64,000 bases of DNA from the NCBI RefSeq assembly GCF_007981265.1, contig NZ_CP034363.1, positions 4,898,001-4,962,000 on the forward strand, in the 5' to 3' direction. The stretch's first letter is position 1, and every line of letters starts with the position of its first letter. Both the position numbers and the translations under genes were made by a program. The stretch comes from Pantoea sp. CCBC3-3-1 (lineage in GTDB: Bacteria > Pseudomonadota > Gammaproteobacteria > Enterobacterales > Enterobacteriaceae). Shown here in pieces: positions 30,106-44,290 of the stretch. A model generated the notes under the pieces. It was not told the origin of the DNA. It was given only the letters and a program-made list of their open reading frames with translations, and ran no database searches.

Positions 30106-32892
30106 TTAATGCGCTTCATCCCAGTTATTGCCCACTCCAACATCAACGCGAAGCGGTACATCCAGCAGCATACTCCCTTCCATTAACTGGCGAATTTTTG
30201 CCGTTGCGGCTTCCACTTCCGATGTTTTAACTTCAAACACCAGTTCATCGTGAACCTGCATGATCATTTTCACTTCAGGTTTCTTCTGTGGCGTCAGCCA
30301 TTCATCAACGGCAATCATCGCCTTTTTGATAATATCGGCAGCCGTTCCCTGCATAGGTGCGTTAATTGCCGCACGCTCTGCCGCCTTACGACGCATCGCA
30401 TTGCTGGCTTTAATATCTGGCAGATAGAGACGACGCCCATCGAGCGTGGAAACATAACCTTTTTCTGCCGCCTGCTGGCGGGTACTTTCCATATACTCCA
30501 GCACGCCAGGGTAGCGTTCAAAGTAGAGATCCATATACTTCTTCGCTTCGCCGGCACCAATATTTAACTGACGTGAAAGACCGAAGGCGCTCATGCCATA
30601 AATCAGACCGAAGTTGATTGCCTTAGCACTGCGTCGCTGTTCACCGGTAACTTTATCCAGTGCCATACCAAATACTTCTGCTGCGGTGGCGCGGTGGATA
30701 TCCTGACCTTCAGAGAAGGCGCTCAGTAACCCTTTATCCTGAGAGAGATGAGCCATGATGCGCAGCTCAATCTGAGAATAGTCCGCAGCAACAATTTGAT
30801 GATCTTTTGAGGCAATAAAAGCCTGACGAATGCGTCGTCCCTCATCATTACGAACCGGGATATTTTGCAGGTTAGGATCGGTAGAGGAAAGACGGCCCGT
30901 GGCCGTCACTGCCTGGTGGTAAGAAGTGTGAACGCGTCCTGTTAACGGATTAATCATCAGCGGCAGCTTATCGGTATAGGTCGATTTCAGCTTCGAAAGG
31001 CCACGATGCTCCAGGATCACTTTTGGCAGTGGATAATCCAGCGCCAGCTCGGCCAGAACTTCTTCTGAAGTGGAAGGCGCGCCGCCAGGCGTTTTTTTGG
31101 TCGCCTTAATACCTTGTTTTTCAAAGAGGATAGTTTGCAGCTGCTTTGTTGACGAGAGGTTGAACGGCTCGCCTGCCAGCTCATGCGCCTTTAACTCCAG
31201 CTCCGCCAGTCGCGTGGTTAGTTCCTGCGAATGTTTAGCCAGAATCCCCTGATCGATCAGCACCCCGTTGCGTTCAATACGCGAGATTACCGAAACCAGA
31301 GGCATTTCAATCTCTTCAAATACCTGCTTCGGACCCTGCTCTTTTTCCAGTTCAGGCCACATTTTCAGATGCAGCTGTAGCGTCACATCCGCATCTTCCG
31401 CCGCATAATGCGCTGCCTGCTCCAGCGCGATTTGATTGAACGTCAGCTGCTTTTTACCCTTCCCGGCGATCTCTTCGAAGGTCACCGTTTTATGATTAAG
31501 CCAGCGTGATGCCAATGTGTCCATATCATGTCGTCCTGCCACGCTATTCAGCGCGTAGGATTCCAGCATGGTATCGAATTTAATGCCTTGTAGTTCGATA
31601 TCGTAATTTTTTAACACGCCGCGGTCATACTTCAGGTTTTGCCCGACTTTCAACAAATCGCTGTTTTCCAGTAAGGGTTTCAGACGTGCCAGCACGCTTT
31701 GGCGATCCAACTGCGCTGGCGCATCCAGATAATCATGCGCCACCGGCAGATAAGCAGCTTCGCCTGGCGCTACTGCAAAAGAAATGCCGACAATGTTGGC
31801 GCTCAGCGTATCAAGTGAGTCGGTTTCCAGGTCGAAGGCAAACAGCGCGCTGCTCTGTAACTTATCCAGCCAGCTGTCGAAAGTCGCTTCATCAAGAATG
31901 GTGACATACCCATCGGAGGAAAGCGTACTGGTCGCAATGGGTTGCTCTTCAACCTGTTCGACCAGCGCTTTCTGAGCGGCCGGATGACTCTTTTTGCCCT
32001 GAAGCCACTTGCCTTCTTCAAGGTCAGCGATCCAGCGTTTAAATTCGTAATGGCGGAACAGACCAACAAGTTCCCCGACGGCAGGCTCACTGACCGTGAG
32101 TTCCTCGCAGGTGAGATCTAACTGTACATCGGTTTTGATGGTCGCTAGCTGATAAGAAAGGAAAGCGACCTCTTTGTTTTGCTCAAGTTTAGCGGCCATG
32201 GTTTTTGCACCGCGGAAAGAAAGCTCAGCGACCTTATCAAGGTTCTCATAGATATCTTTGATACCACCGAGTCCCTGTAGTAAGGCCTGGGCTGTTTTCT
32301 CTCCCACGCCGGGCACACCCGGGATGTTATCCGAGGAGTCACCCATTAATGCCAGAAAATCGATAATGAGCGAAGGCGGGATACCGTATTTGGTGATCAC
32401 TTCTTCAGGGCCAAGGATGGCGTTATTCATGGTGTTGATCAGCGTGATATCTGGCGTCACCAGCTGCGCCATATCTTTATCACCCGTACTGATCAGAACC
32501 GGTATCCCTTTACGGCCAGCCTCCAGCGCCAGCGTCCCAATAACATCGTCTGCTTCTACACCCGATACCGCCAGCAAGGGCAGTCCCATCGCCCTGACCA
32601 TATTATGCAGAGGCTCGATTTGAGCCCGCAAATCATCCGGCATCGGTGGACGGTGGGATTTATAATGCTCAAACAATTCGTCACGGAACGTTTTACCTTT
32701 GGCATCAAAAACCACAGCAACGTGGCTGGGCTTATATTGCAACAGCAGGCTGCGCAGCATATTCAGCACGCCGTACATCGCTCCAGTAGGCTCACCGGCG
32801 CTATTGGTCAGTGGAGGGAACGCGTGATAAGCGCGATAAAGGTAAGAAGATCCATCCACAAGAATAAGCGGGTTTTCTGCAATTTGTGCCAT
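30106..32892 (-). CDS. polA: DNA polymerase I
   Basis: A 928-residue protein (E. coli 928) that fills gaps and removes RNA primers in replication and repair. Domains in order: 5'-nuclease (about 1-290; [27 protein letters not shown]), 3'-5' exonuclease (about 325-520) with the intact catalytic [11 protein letters not shown], and polymerase (about 520-928) with motif [18 protein letters not shown], the O-helix [14 protein letters not shown] and motif [11 protein letters not shown]. All catalytic signatures are present, so proof-reading should work. The gene is preceded by a 420-bp spacer and followed by the Spot 42 RNA gene, as in E. coli. Confidence 0.98.
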   Translation of the reverse strand: MAQIAENPLILVDGSSYLYRAYHAFPPLTNSAGEPTGAMYGVLNMLRSLLLQYKPSHVAVVFDAKGKTFRDELFEHYKSHRPPMPDDLRAQIEPLHNMVRAMGLPLLAVSGVEADDVIGTLALEAGRKGIPVLISTGDKDMAQLVTPDITLINTMNNAILGPEEVITKYGIPPSLIIDFLALMGDSSDNIPGVPGVGEKTAQALLQGLGGIKDIYENLDKVAELSFRGAKTMAAKLEQNKEVAFLSYQLATIKTDVQLDLTCEELTVSEPAVGELVGLFRHYEFKRWIADLEEGKWLQGKKSHPAAQKALVEQVEEQPIATSTLSSDGYVTILDEATFDSWLDKLQSSALFAFDLETDSLDTLSANIVGISFAVAPGEAAYLPVAHDYLDAPAQLDRQSVLARLKPLLENSDLLKVGQNLKYDRGVLKNYDIELQGIKFDTMLESYALNSVAGRHDMDTLASRWLNHKTVTFEEIAGKGKKQLTFNQIALEQAAHYAAEDADVTLQLHLKMWPELEKEQGPKQVFEEIEMPLVSVISRIERNGVLIDQGILAKHSQELTTRLAELELKAHELAGEPFNLSSTKQLQTILFEKQGIKATKKTPGGAPSTSEEVLAELALDYPLPKVILEHRGLSKLKSTYTDKLPLMINPLTGRVHTSYHQAVTATGRLSSTDPNLQNIPVRNDEGRRIRQAFIASKDHQIVAADYSQIELRIMAHLSQDKGLLSAFSEGQDIHRATAAEVFGMALDKVTGEQRRSAKAINFGLIYGMSAFGLSRQLNIGAGEAKKYMDLYFERYPGVLEYMESTRQQAAEKGYVSTLDGRRLYLPDIKASNAMRRKAAERAAINAPMQGTAADIIKKAMIAVDEWLTPQKKPEVKMIMQVHDELVFEVKTSEVEAATAKIRQLMEGSMLLDVPLRVDVGVGNNWDEAH

Positions 32893-33273
32893 AAGTTGTC
32901 ACGTTCTTCGTTGATTTAAACAATGCGGTAAGGATGCCACAGCTACACCTGAAAAATGAAATAACTCCGCGGGTTAACCGGTAAAATGTGACGGTTCTGC
33001 GGTCAGCCTCGCAATGAAAAGCTGTGGATAAGTTTGTGTGTAAAATTCATAACACATAAGTATAAATATATAATCGAAGATCGAAATCCTTTAAAAGAGA
33101 GTATTTTCATAAAGTTATAGCGGACTTCTGTTTTTTCAACAGAACAAGGAAGGATCTTTTCAGATGTGGATATGAATTATTTACTTCTGCGATCGGACGG
33201 GATCTTTCACTGGAAATATTATCTTAAGCGCGTTTATATTTTACTTTCCCGAAACTGCCGGGTCAGGAACAAC
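32893..33273. other. spacer upstream of polA
   Basis: About 380 bp without a gene; yihF and yihG, found here in E. coli, are absent. It must contain the polA promoter (minus strand). An exact DnaA box TGTGGATAA lies at 33023-33031. The rest is AT-rich. Confidence 0.55.
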
Positions 33274-33296
33274 AACGCCGGCATTGCGCCGGCGTT
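33274..33296 (-). terminator. dsbA terminator
   Basis: AACGCCGGC / GCCGGCGTT stem, 17 bp beyond the dsbA stop; on the minus strand followed by GTTGTTCC, so U-richness is moderate. Confidence 0.65.
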
Positions 33297-33312
33297 CTGC
33301 TAAAACAGCAAA

Positions 33313-33942
33313 TTACTTTTGCGTCAGCAGGTATTTCACAACGTTAGCATATTGCTGAACATAGTTGTCCATCGAGCTGGTATCCAGGCCACCATTGTTA
33401 ACCATAAACTTACCGTTAACGAACATGGCTGGTACGCCCTGCAACTCAACATCTGCCGCAGCTTTCTCTTGTTGTGCAACCAAAGATTTGACCACGAAGC
33501 TATTCCAGGCAGCGTCATACTCCTCAGGCTTAATACGTGCCGCTTTAACAAACGCGTCTTTCAGGGATGACGGATCGTTGATGGTCTGCGTTTTCTGGAT
33601 GCCATCAAAAATTGGCGCGGTAACTTTGTCTTCCACACCCAGCGCCATCGCCACAGCCCACGCCTGCGTAACCGTTTTACCCATCTCGCCACCTAAGAAT
33701 TCGACGTGGTATTTCGTCACTTTGGTGTTGGCTGGCAGGCTTTTCTTCACGGTATCACTGACGTGCCAAACACGCTCGAATTCATAGCAGTGCGGACAAT
33801 AGAATGAGAAAAACTCCAGAACCTGAGGCTCGCCGGTGACGGGTTTCTGGAGACTACGGTATTGCTGGCCCTCGTTGAACTGGGCAGCAGAGGCGCTGAA
33901 AGCCAGAACCATACCCATCAGTGCCATAAAAATCTTCTTCAT
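33313..33942 (-). CDS. dsbA: periplasmic thiol:disulfide oxidoreductase DsbA
   Basis: A 209-residue secreted thioredoxin-fold oxidase that introduces disulfides into exported proteins and is recycled by DsbB. Signal peptide [19 protein letters not shown], cleaved before AQFNEG. Active site CPHC in [13 protein letters not shown] (about residue 50); cis-proline in [15 protein letters not shown] 33942 was chosen (AGGAGAG site upstream) over an in-frame start eight codons earlier. Directly downstream of srkA (47 bp), an arrangement conserved in enterobacteria and Cpx-linked in E. coli. Confidence 0.97.
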   Translation of the reverse strand: MKKIFMALMGMVLAFSASAAQFNEGQQYRSLQKPVTGEPQVLEFFSFYCPHCYEFERVWHVSDTVKKSLPANTKVTKYHVEFLGGEMGKTVTQAWAVAMALGVEDKVTAPIFDGIQKTQTINDPSSLKDAFVKAARIKPEEYDAAWNSFVVKSLVAQQEKAAADVELQGVPAMFVNGKFMVNNGGLDTSSMDNYVQQYANVVKYLLTQK

Positions 33943-33988
33943 CTGGAAACTCTCTCCTAACAGCAAAAGGACCTGACCGGGAAGACGA

Positions 33989-34981
33989 TCAGCCCTGGAA
34001 TGCGGGCATCAGCTGCAGCGGTGGCTCCTGCAACAGCCTGGCCTGCTCGTTAAAAAGGGAAATCTGCCTGCGCCAGAAATCCTCATCCGTCATCCACGGA
34101 AAACTTGCGGGAAATGCGGGATCCTGCCAGCGGCGAACAACCCACGCCAGATAATAAACCATCCTCATGGCGCGTAAAGGCTCAATCAGTGACAATTCGT
34201 GTGTATCGAACTCACTGAATTCACTATAGGCTTCAAGCAGAATATCCCACTGAATGCGTTGCTCCTGAACATCTCCGTTGATCAGCATCCAGAGATCCTG
34301 TACTGCCGGACCGTTGCGGGCATCATCAAGGTCGACGAAGAATGGCCCATCGCGCCAGAGAATATTCCCAGGATGACAGTCGCCATGCAGCCGCAATGGC
34401 TGCCACTGAGTATGCCAACACGTTTGTAAAATAGCGCCAAGTTTTCTGACGCTGACTAATAAACTTTCTTTTAACTTGCCGGGGATTAACGTGCTGGCTT
34501 CCAGAACCTGTAGAGGTTCCGCAATGTATTCTTCCAGCCCTATCGTGGGACGAGCGGCAAAGGTGCTCTTACGCCCGGTTTGATGAATACGCCCAAGGAA
34601 ACGGCCAACCCATTCCAGTTGATCGTAGTTATCCGTTTCGTACTGGCGGCCCCCCAGGCTGGGGAATACAGTAAACAGGTACCCGTCATGCTGATGCAAT
34701 GTCTGCCCGTTTAATGCCAAAGGGGCTGCAACGGGCACTTCATCTGCCAGCAGCTCAGCCGTAAACTGATGCTCTTCTAAGATCTGTTCCTGCGACCAGC
34801 GCTGAGGACGGTAAAACTTTACCACATAGCGCTTTCTGTCCTCATCTGAGAACTGATAAACCCGGTTTTCATAGCTGTTCAGCGCGGTTAGCCCTGACTC
34901 CACACGGATACCGGTTTGCCATATCGCATCCAAAATGGTATCAGGGTTTAAATTTTGAAAGTTAAAAGCAGGCTCTTTCAT
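33989..34981 (-). CDS. srkA: stress response kinase A (YihE/RdoA)
   Basis: A 330-residue APH/choline-kinase-fold Ser/Thr kinase (E. coli SrkA 328). The catalytic loop is [12 protein letters not shown] (about residue 200) and the metal-binding aspartate is in [12 protein letters not shown] (about 217); [13 protein letters not shown] holds the ATP-binding lysine. In E. coli it counters stress-induced death signalling by the MazF pathway and is induced by Cpx. It is the first gene of a probable srkA-dsbA operon; yihD follows upstream on the same strand with its own start. Confidence 0.95.
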   Translation of the reverse strand: MKEPAFNFQNLNPDTILDAIWQTGIRVESGLTALNSYENRVYQFSDEDRKRYVVKFYRPQRWSQEQILEEHQFTAELLADEVPVAAPLALNGQTLHQHDGYLFTVFPSLGGRQYETDNYDQLEWVGRFLGRIHQTGRKSTFAARPTIGLEEYIAEPLQVLEASTLIPGKLKESLLVSVRKLGAILQTCWHTQWQPLRLHGDCHPGNILWRDGPFFVDLDDARNGPAVQDLWMLINGDVQEQRIQWDILLEAYSEFSEFDTHELSLIEPLRAMRMVYYLAWVVRRWQDPAFPASFPWMTDEDFWRRQISLFNEQARLLQEPPLQLMPAFQG

Positions 34982-35063
34982 CCGGCGCTCTCGTAGATAA
35001 TCACAATGAGTTAGCGATCAAGAATATCATTAAACGCAGGCAACGACGGATGATGGCAAGGAT

Positions 35064-35333
35064 TTAATCTTTGATTACGCCTCGCGCACGCAAAATGGCT
35101 GTTTTGAAATCTTCTTCATAATCTTTTTTCAGCCCTGGGATGGCTTCATTTTTATTGCTGTCGCGCATCTTCAGGTGATAAATCAAAACATCATCAGTCA
35201 GCTCGTCGAGAGGCTGCTTGAATCCTGCTTCATCAGCCAGTTTCTTTAAGAACTGCACTAAATTGAGATCGGGGTCCTGTTGCCAGGCGGGCTGTAACAG
35301 CGAGATTAATTCATTAAGACGGTGACATTTCAT
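35064..35333 (-). CDS. yihD: YihD family protein
   Basis: An 89-residue cytoplasmic protein (E. coli YihD is 89 aa), beginning [29 protein letters not shown]. Predicted fully helical; DUF1040. No enzyme motif is visible and the role is unknown. It lies between srkA and divergent mobA, the conserved order. Confidence 0.93.
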   Translation of the reverse strand: MKCHRLNELISLLQPAWQQDPDLNLVQFLKKLADEAGFKQPLDELTDDVLIYHLKMRDSNKNEAIPGLKKDYEEDFKTAILRARGVIKD

Positions 35334-35409
35334 AACTGGATTCCGGTTTCAGGGCAGATTCAGGTAAGTTAGCAGGCTTAACCTTACAAGAGAAGAGGGT
35401 ATTAGCGTT

Positions 35410-36006
35410 ATGAGCATCAGTTCCCCGACAATAATGACATCGGTGACGGGCGTCATCCTGGCTGGCGGCCGTGGTAGCCGTATGAGGGGAGAGGATAAAG
35501 GATTAGTCCTGTATCACGGGAAGCCTCTTTATCAACATGTATTGGCTCGCTTGCAGCCTCAGGTGGGCAAAGTCTGTATCAGCGCCAACCGCAATCAGGC
35601 TGTTTATCAGCAAAGTGGTCTGCCGGTAATAACGGATTCGCTGCCTGATTTCCCTGGCCCATTAGCGGGGATGCTGGCTGCACTGGAGAAGATTGATACG
35701 GAATGGGCGATATTTGCTTCCTGTGACACCCCTTTACTGCCAGATGATTTGGTTGCGCGCCTGTGGCAGGAAAAAAAGGAGGCACTCGCCGTATGGGCCC
35801 GTTCAGCAGGACGCGATCACCCCACGCTGGCATTGGTACACATCAGCCTCGCTCCACAGCTGGCTGCTTTTTTGGCTGGCGGGCAACGGAAAGTTATGAT
35901 CTTTTTGCAGCAGACAGGAGGATGTACCGTGTGTTTCGACGATTGTCCTGAGGCATTTATCAATATCAATCACCACCAGGATCTTCTTACCGGAGTAAAA
36001 AGCTGA
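35410..36006 (+). CDS. mobA: molybdenum cofactor guanylyltransferase
   Basis: A 198-residue nucleotidyltransferase that attaches GMP to molybdopterin to make the MGD cofactor of nitrate reductase, DMSO reductase and related enzymes. GTP-binding signature LAGGRGSRMRGEDKGLVLYHGKPL (about 18-42), then FPGPLAGML and the metal-binding ASCDTPLL. GAGGG lies about ten bases before the ATG; an internal ATG nine codons later is possible. The stop overlaps the mobB start (TGATG). Confidence 0.95.
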   Translation: MSISSPTIMTSVTGVILAGGRGSRMRGEDKGLVLYHGKPLYQHVLARLQPQVGKVCISANRNQAVYQQSGLPVITDSLPDFPGPLAGMLAALEKIDTEWAIFASCDTPLLPDDLVARLWQEKKEALAVWARSAGRDHPTLALVHISLAPQLAAFLAGGQRKVMIFLQQTGGCTVCFDDCPEAFININHHQDLLTGVKS

Positions 36007-36512
36007 TGATTCCTCTCTTAGCTATTGCGGCCTGGAGCGGGACCGGAAAAACAACACTGCTGAAGCAGGTGATTGCTATTTTAAAGGAACGTGGAATACG
36101 TGCTGGTTTGATCAAACACACCCATCATGATATGGATATAGATACGCCCGGCAAAGATAGCTACGAATTGCGTAAGGCAGGCGCCGATCAAGTGATGGTT
36201 TACAACCCTCAGCGCTGGGCGTTGATCACTGAGACACCGCAACAGACAGAACCCGATCTCTCTTTCCTTGTCAGTCGGATGGACCCTTCCCTGCTGGATA
36301 TCATTCTGCTGGAAGGCTTCAAACACGAGCCGGTCGCTAAAATTGTTTTGTGGCGCGGGGGAGATGAAAAACGTTTCGATGAGCTTGTTGATGAACATGT
36401 TATTGCGGTTGCCAGCGATCGTGAGTTATCACTGTCAGTTCCACATCTTAATATAAATAATCCTGTCGAAATTTCAGATTTTATATTGGCATGGATAAAC
36501 GTGAAATCATGA
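36006..36512 (+). CDS. mobB: molybdopterin-guanine dinucleotide adapter protein MobB
   Basis: A 168-residue GTP-binding protein that supports MobA. P-loop AWSGTGKTTLLKQVI (about 8-22), then the conserved HTHHDMDIDTPGKDSYELRKAGADQV and ILLEGFKHEP. One-base start/stop overlap with mobA implies coupled translation. A hairpin follows at 36541-36564. Confidence 0.95.
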   Translation: MIPLLAIAAWSGTGKTTLLKQVIAILKERGIRAGLIKHTHHDMDIDTPGKDSYELRKAGADQVMVYNPQRWALITETPQQTEPDLSFLVSRMDPSLLDIILLEGFKHEPVAKIVLWRGGDEKRFDELVDEHVIAVASDRELSLSVPHLNINNPVEISDFILAWINVKS

Positions 36513-36540
36513 CGCCTTTTATCACGGAGGGGCGTTAAAA

Positions 36541-36564
36541 GGCAGAAGCGAACTCACTTCTGCC
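36541..36564. terminator. bidirectional terminator between mobB and the microcin-like gene
   Basis: GGCAGAAG / CTTCTGCC stem with an eight-base loop; TTAAAA before and TTATTA after it give weak U-tracts on both strands. Confidence 0.65.
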
Positions 36565-36583
36565 TTATTATTATGGCGTACTG

Positions 36584-36901
36584 TTACGCACCAGCGTTAA
36601 TGAGCACATCCCATACTGAATTAGCGCGCGCCAGAGAATCTGTAACGCCTTCAGCAGCACCAATAACGCCACCAAAAACTACGCCCCAGATAGAACCGAA
36701 CAGGCCACCTAAAACGCCTTGAACCGGAGCCAGAATACCGCTGGTCATGCCGTCAGTACGAGCGGAGATGTTCCAGGCGTCCCATGCTACAGACATTCCT
36801 CCAGCGACTGCACCAATGATAGCGCCGCCCATGGAATCAAAAACATTAGCACTAACGCCACCATAAACCTTATCAATTTCAATCAAAGTAAGTTCTTTCA
36901 T
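36584..36901 (-). CDS. microcin-like (class II bacteriocin) precursor with double-glycine leader
   Basis: A 105-residue precursor. The leader MKELTLIEIDKVYGG (1-15) fits the double-glycine rule of peptides cut and exported by C39-peptidase ABC transporters (compare the colicin V leader pattern M-x-x-L-x-x-x-E-[IL]-D-x-V-x-GG). The predicted mature part (90 aa) is Gly/Ala-rich with many small-xxx-small steps (GGAIIGAVAGG, GVLGGLFGSIWGVVFGGVIGAAEG), suggesting helical hairpins in membrane. It has no cysteine and no Ser-rich siderophore-microcin tail. The RBS is AAAGGA at good spacing. No immunity, CvaA/CvaB-like export or accessory gene lies nearby, so export would depend on genes elsewhere. 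Activity is inferred only. Confidence 0.75.
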   Translation of the reverse strand: MKELTLIEIDKVYGGVSANVFDSMGGAIIGAVAGGMSVAWDAWNISARTDGMTSGILAPVQGVLGGLFGSIWGVVFGGVIGAAEGVTDSLARANSVWDVLINAGA

Positions 36902-37253
36902 CTTTTTTTCCTTTGTTATAAAAAATTATGCTGCGTTTCTTTATCCGCACAAACTATATGTGCGTTAAAACAACATTATCATCTCTTTTTTTTAAAGGAT
37001 CTTAAATAGTAATAATTTTAATTTAATTGAAATAATAGGAATTTATAGGGAATCTATCGGTGGATATAATTATAACAGGATAACTGTAAGCTAAAATTAT
37101 TGATGTAATATCTCATTTATTATAAATATTCAGGCAATAATTATTACCGTTGTTTCAATATAAGAACTTTATTTTGCGTGTTTGTAACAAATAATTCAGA
37201 CCTGTTTTTAATATCGCAAAGGGGTTTAAAAAATTTTTTATCGATTATAACGC
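36902..37253. other. AT-rich spacer between microcin-like gene and rRNA operon
   Basis: About 350 bp with very high AT content. It should contain the promoter of the microcin-like gene (minus strand). I searched for a small immunity-type ORF and found none with a convincing start site. Confidence 0.5.
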
Positions 37254-37281
37254 AAAAAACCCTGACCGTGAGGTCAGGGTT
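37254..37281 (-). terminator. rRNA operon terminator
   Basis: On the minus strand: AACCCTGACC / GGTCAGGGTT stem with a four-base loop, followed by TTTTGCG; 12 bp after the 5S gene. Confidence 0.9.
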
Positions 37282-37292
37282 ATCGCGATTTG

Positions 37293-37412
37293 ATGCCTGG
37301 CAGTTCCCTACTCTCGCATGGGGAGACCCCACACTACCATCGGCGCTACGGCGTTTCACTTCTGAGTTCGGCATGGGGTCAGGTGGGACCACCGCGCTAA
37401 AGCCGCCAGGCA
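37293..37412 (-). rRNA. rrf: 5S ribosomal RNA
   Basis: 120 nt. The 5' end TGCCTGGCGGC pairs with the 3' end GCCAGGCAT, and the internal CCCACCTGACCCCATGCCGA and GGTAGTGTGGGG blocks are the standard enterobacterial 5S sequence. Last gene of the rRNA operon. Confidence 0.97.
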
Positions 37413-37514
37413 AATTCTGTTATTCACGCCGCCATAAAGGCCGCGCAAATTTATCCGGTTAACAAGCTGAAAATCTTTGCGTCTCTCCACGCTACAGAAC
37501 GCTTCTGGCGTTGT

Positions 37515-40424
<2,910 letters not shown>

Positions 40425-40553
40425 TCACAACCCACAAGCGTCCCGAAAGACACTGCTGTTGTAAGCATTTGAGAGACTCGAACACATCGTTTTGTTTACC
40501 CTTATTACGGAGGATAAACACGACGTGTCGTTTCAATTTTCAGCTTGTTCCGG

Positions 40554-40567
40554 ATTGTTAAAGAGCA
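40554..40567 (-). promoter_or_regulatory. boxA antitermination site in 16S-23S spacer
   Basis: TGCTCTTTAACAAT on the minus strand between tRNA-Glu and 23S, the boxA element bound by NusB/NusE to prevent premature Rho termination. Confidence 0.8.
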
Positions 40568-40649
40568 AATATCTCAAACGTGACTCACCGTTAAGGCGGA
40601 ATCAGTTTTGAGATACTGGTTGATAATGTCTTTCACTCATTATCAGGTA

Positions 40650-40725
40650 TGGCGTCCCCAAGGGGATTCGAACCCCTGTTACAGCCGTGAAAGGGCAGTG
40701 TCCTGGGCCTCTAGACGATGGGGAC
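40650..40725 (-). tRNA. gltT: tRNA-Glu (UUC)
   Basis: 76 nt with encoded CCA. Acceptor GTCCCCA / TGGGGAC, anticodon loop CTTTCAC with UUC, and T-loop GGTTCGAATCC. A single spacer tRNA-Glu characterises this as an E. coli rrnB/C/E/G-type operon, not the Ile/Ala type. The gene letter is by analogy only. Confidence 0.97.
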
Positions 40726-40798
40726 TCAGTAATACTTTTGCTCGTTACTTTTCTATCAGACAATCTGTGTGAGCACTGCGCGGGAAGGTATCTTCAGG

Positions 40799-42339
<1,541 letters not shown>

Positions 42340-42494
42340 AAAGTTCGATTTGCTGCAACAAGTGCAGCGATGCTCAAGTGTAAAACGTCATAATGAATTT
42401 TCATTATGTGTTCACTCTTAAGACTTGATATTTTTTGACACCCGAAGGTGTCTTGATATCAATCCTGCGAGTGCCCACACAGATTGTCTGATAA

Positions 42495-42507
42495 ATTGTT
42501 AAAGAGC
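42495..42507 (-). promoter_or_regulatory. boxA in rRNA leader
   Basis: GCTCTTTAACAAT on the minus strand, 155 bp upstream of the 16S 5' end, the standard leader antitermination element. Confidence 0.8.
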
Positions 42508-42547
42508 GTTGCGAACAGTGCCTTAGCTTCCTGTCGCGAGGTGGCGT

Positions 42548-42575
42548 ATATTACGCTTTCCTCCTTCAGAGTCAA
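42548..42575 (-). promoter_or_regulatory. rRNA promoter P2
   Basis: On the minus strand TTGACT (42575-42570) and TAATAT (42553-42548) are 16 bp apart, close to the sigma70 consensus; about 210 bp upstream of 16S. Confidence 0.8.
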
Positions 42576-42668
42576 CTTCTTTTTTGGAAGTTTTTCTCCG
42601 GCGATTCAGCTTCCTGAACCTCCTGAACCGGCGGGCTGTAAGCCGTTGTGCCGTCTCAGTGGTTGCGC

Positions 42669-42696
42669 ATTATAGGGAGTTCTCGCCGGCTGACAA
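42669..42696 (-). promoter_or_regulatory. rRNA promoter P1
   Basis: On the minus strand TTGTCA (42696-42691) and a perfect TATAAT (42674-42669), 16 bp apart, followed by the GC-rich discriminator GCGC that makes rRNA P1 promoters sensitive to ppGpp/DksA. Upstream (42697-42735) is A/T-rich, as for an UP element. Further upstream to 42889 are likely Fis sites, not individually resolved. Confidence 0.85.
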
Positions 42697-42889
42697 GTTT
42701 TTATTTAAGAAAAAATGCCGACCGTTTCTTTTTTCACCGAACGCTGAAAACAACACCATTTCGTGGCTACTTTGCCAGCAAAACGCCCGCTAAATCCCGC
42801 TTTTGGCATCACGGCTGCCTGCAACGCAATGCTATTCTTTATGTTCTTCAGGAATACCTGTCGGCAATTATTACTGAGAAGGATGCCCA

Positions 42890-44290
42890 ATGATTAAATC
42901 CGCGCGCAGTATGGCCGGACTTCCGTGGATTGCAGCGATGGCTTTCTTTATGCAGTCGCTGGATGCCACGATACTCAATACTGCACTTCCTGCTATCGCC
43001 CAAAGCCTTAACCGCTCTCCTCTGGCAATGCAATCTGCCGTTATCAGCTATACCCTTACCGTCGCCATGTTGATTCCCGTCAGTGGCTGGCTGGCCGACC
43101 GGTTCGGAACGCGCAAAATCTTTATTATTGCCGTTTCCCTGTTTACGTTGGGATCGCTGGCCTGCGCGCTCTCCAGTTCGCTGGCGATGCTGGTTATCTT
43201 CAGGATTGTGCAGGGGATTGGTGGTGCGATGATGATGCCGGTCGCCAGGCTTGCCCTACTGCGAGCGTATCCGCGTAGCGAACTGCTACCCGTGCTGAAT
43301 TTCGTCACGATGCCGGGCTTAATCGGGCCAGTACTCGGTCCGCTGCTGGGCGGCGTGCTGGTTACGTATGCCACCTGGCACTGGATATTCCTGATCAACA
43401 TTCCAATGGGCATTCTGGGCATCGTTTACGCCCGCAAATACATGCCGGACTTCACTACGCCAAAACGCCGCTTCGATTTAGTGGGGTTCTTACTGTTTGG
43501 TACCGGGCTGGTTCTGCTCTCCAGCGGCATTGAGCTTTTTGGCGAGAGGATTGTTGCCACGGCTGTTGCGCTAGCGGTGACGTTCGGCGGCATTTTGCTT
43601 CTTCTTCTCTATATAGTGCACGCCCGCCGCAACCCGGCTCCTCTCATTCCTTTACCGATGTTCAAAACCCGCACTTTCTCAGTAGGCATTCTTGGCAACA
43701 TCGCTTCGCGTCTGGGCACCGGATGTATTCCCTTTCTGATGCCGCTGATGTTGCAGGTCGGCTTTGGCTATTCGGCCGTGCTGGCGGGTTGCATGATGGC
43801 ACCAACGGCAGTAGGGTCGATTCTGGCAAAATCGACGGTAACGCAGGTGCTGCGCTGGTTTGGCTACAGAAAGACATTAATGTGGATTAGCATCATTATC
43901 GGCCTGCTGATCGCCAGCTTCTCGCTGCAAAGCCCGGCGTCAGATTTGATCATGCTATTGCTGCCGCTCTTTATATTGGGCATGGCGATGTCTACACAGT
44001 TCACAGCCATGAACACGATTACCCTGGCCGATCTGAACGATGCGAACGCCAGTAGCGGTAACAGCATGCTGGCCGTGACGCAGCAGCTGGCGATCAGTTT
44101 TGGTGTTGCCGTCAGCGCAGCTGTCCTGCGCTTTTATGAAAACTTTGACGGCACCACCGTTCAGCATTTCCACGCCACCTTCCTGACGATGGGCGTGGTG
44201 ACAATACTTTCCGGACTGGTATTTATGCTGCTGAAGCCCGGCGATGGCAGGCATCTGATTAGCAATCGGGAAAAACGTAAGAAAAGCTAG
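42890..44290 (+). CDS. hsrA: MFS transporter HsrA (DHA2/EmrB-type)
   Basis: A 466-residue inner-membrane protein of the 14-helix drug:proton antiporter family, very similar to E. coli HsrA/YieO (475). Signatures: [23 protein letters not shown] (DHA2 motif D1), [11 protein letters not shown] (motif A), [17 protein letters not shown], and [16 protein letters not shown] (motif C). The natural substrate is unknown. AAGGA precedes the ATG. The stop overlaps that of convergent rbsR by 4 bp. In E. coli hsrA is also next to rbsR and an rRNA operon, with yieP in between; yieP is missing here. Confidence 0.93.
   Translation: MIKSARSMAGLPWIAAMAFFMQSLDATILNTALPAIAQSLNRSPLAMQSAVISYTLTVAMLIPVSGWLADRFGTRKIFIIAVSLFTLGSLACALSSSLAMLVIFRIVQGIGGAMMMPVARLALLRAYPRSELLPVLNFVTMPGLIGPVLGPLLGGVLVTYATWHWIFLINIPMGILGIVYARKYMPDFTTPKRRFDLVGFLLFGTGLVLLSSGIELFGERIVATAVALAVTFGGILLLLLYIVHARRNPAPLIPLPMFKTRTFSVGILGNIASRLGTGCIPFLMPLMLQVGFGYSAVLAGCMMAPTAVGSILAKSTVTQVLRWFGYRKTLMWISIIIGLLIASFSLQSPASDLIMLLLPLFILGMAMSTQFTAMNTITLADLNDANASSGNSMLAVTQQLAISFGVAVSAAVLRFYENFDGTTVQHFHATFLTMGVVTILSGLVFMLLKPGDGRHLISNREKRKKS

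Noticed and set aside
36719..37009. 96-codon frame antisense to the microcin-like gene, considered as an immunity gene
   Set aside because: It reads through the coding strand of the microcin-like gene in reverse, has no RBS, no membrane segment and an unusual composition.
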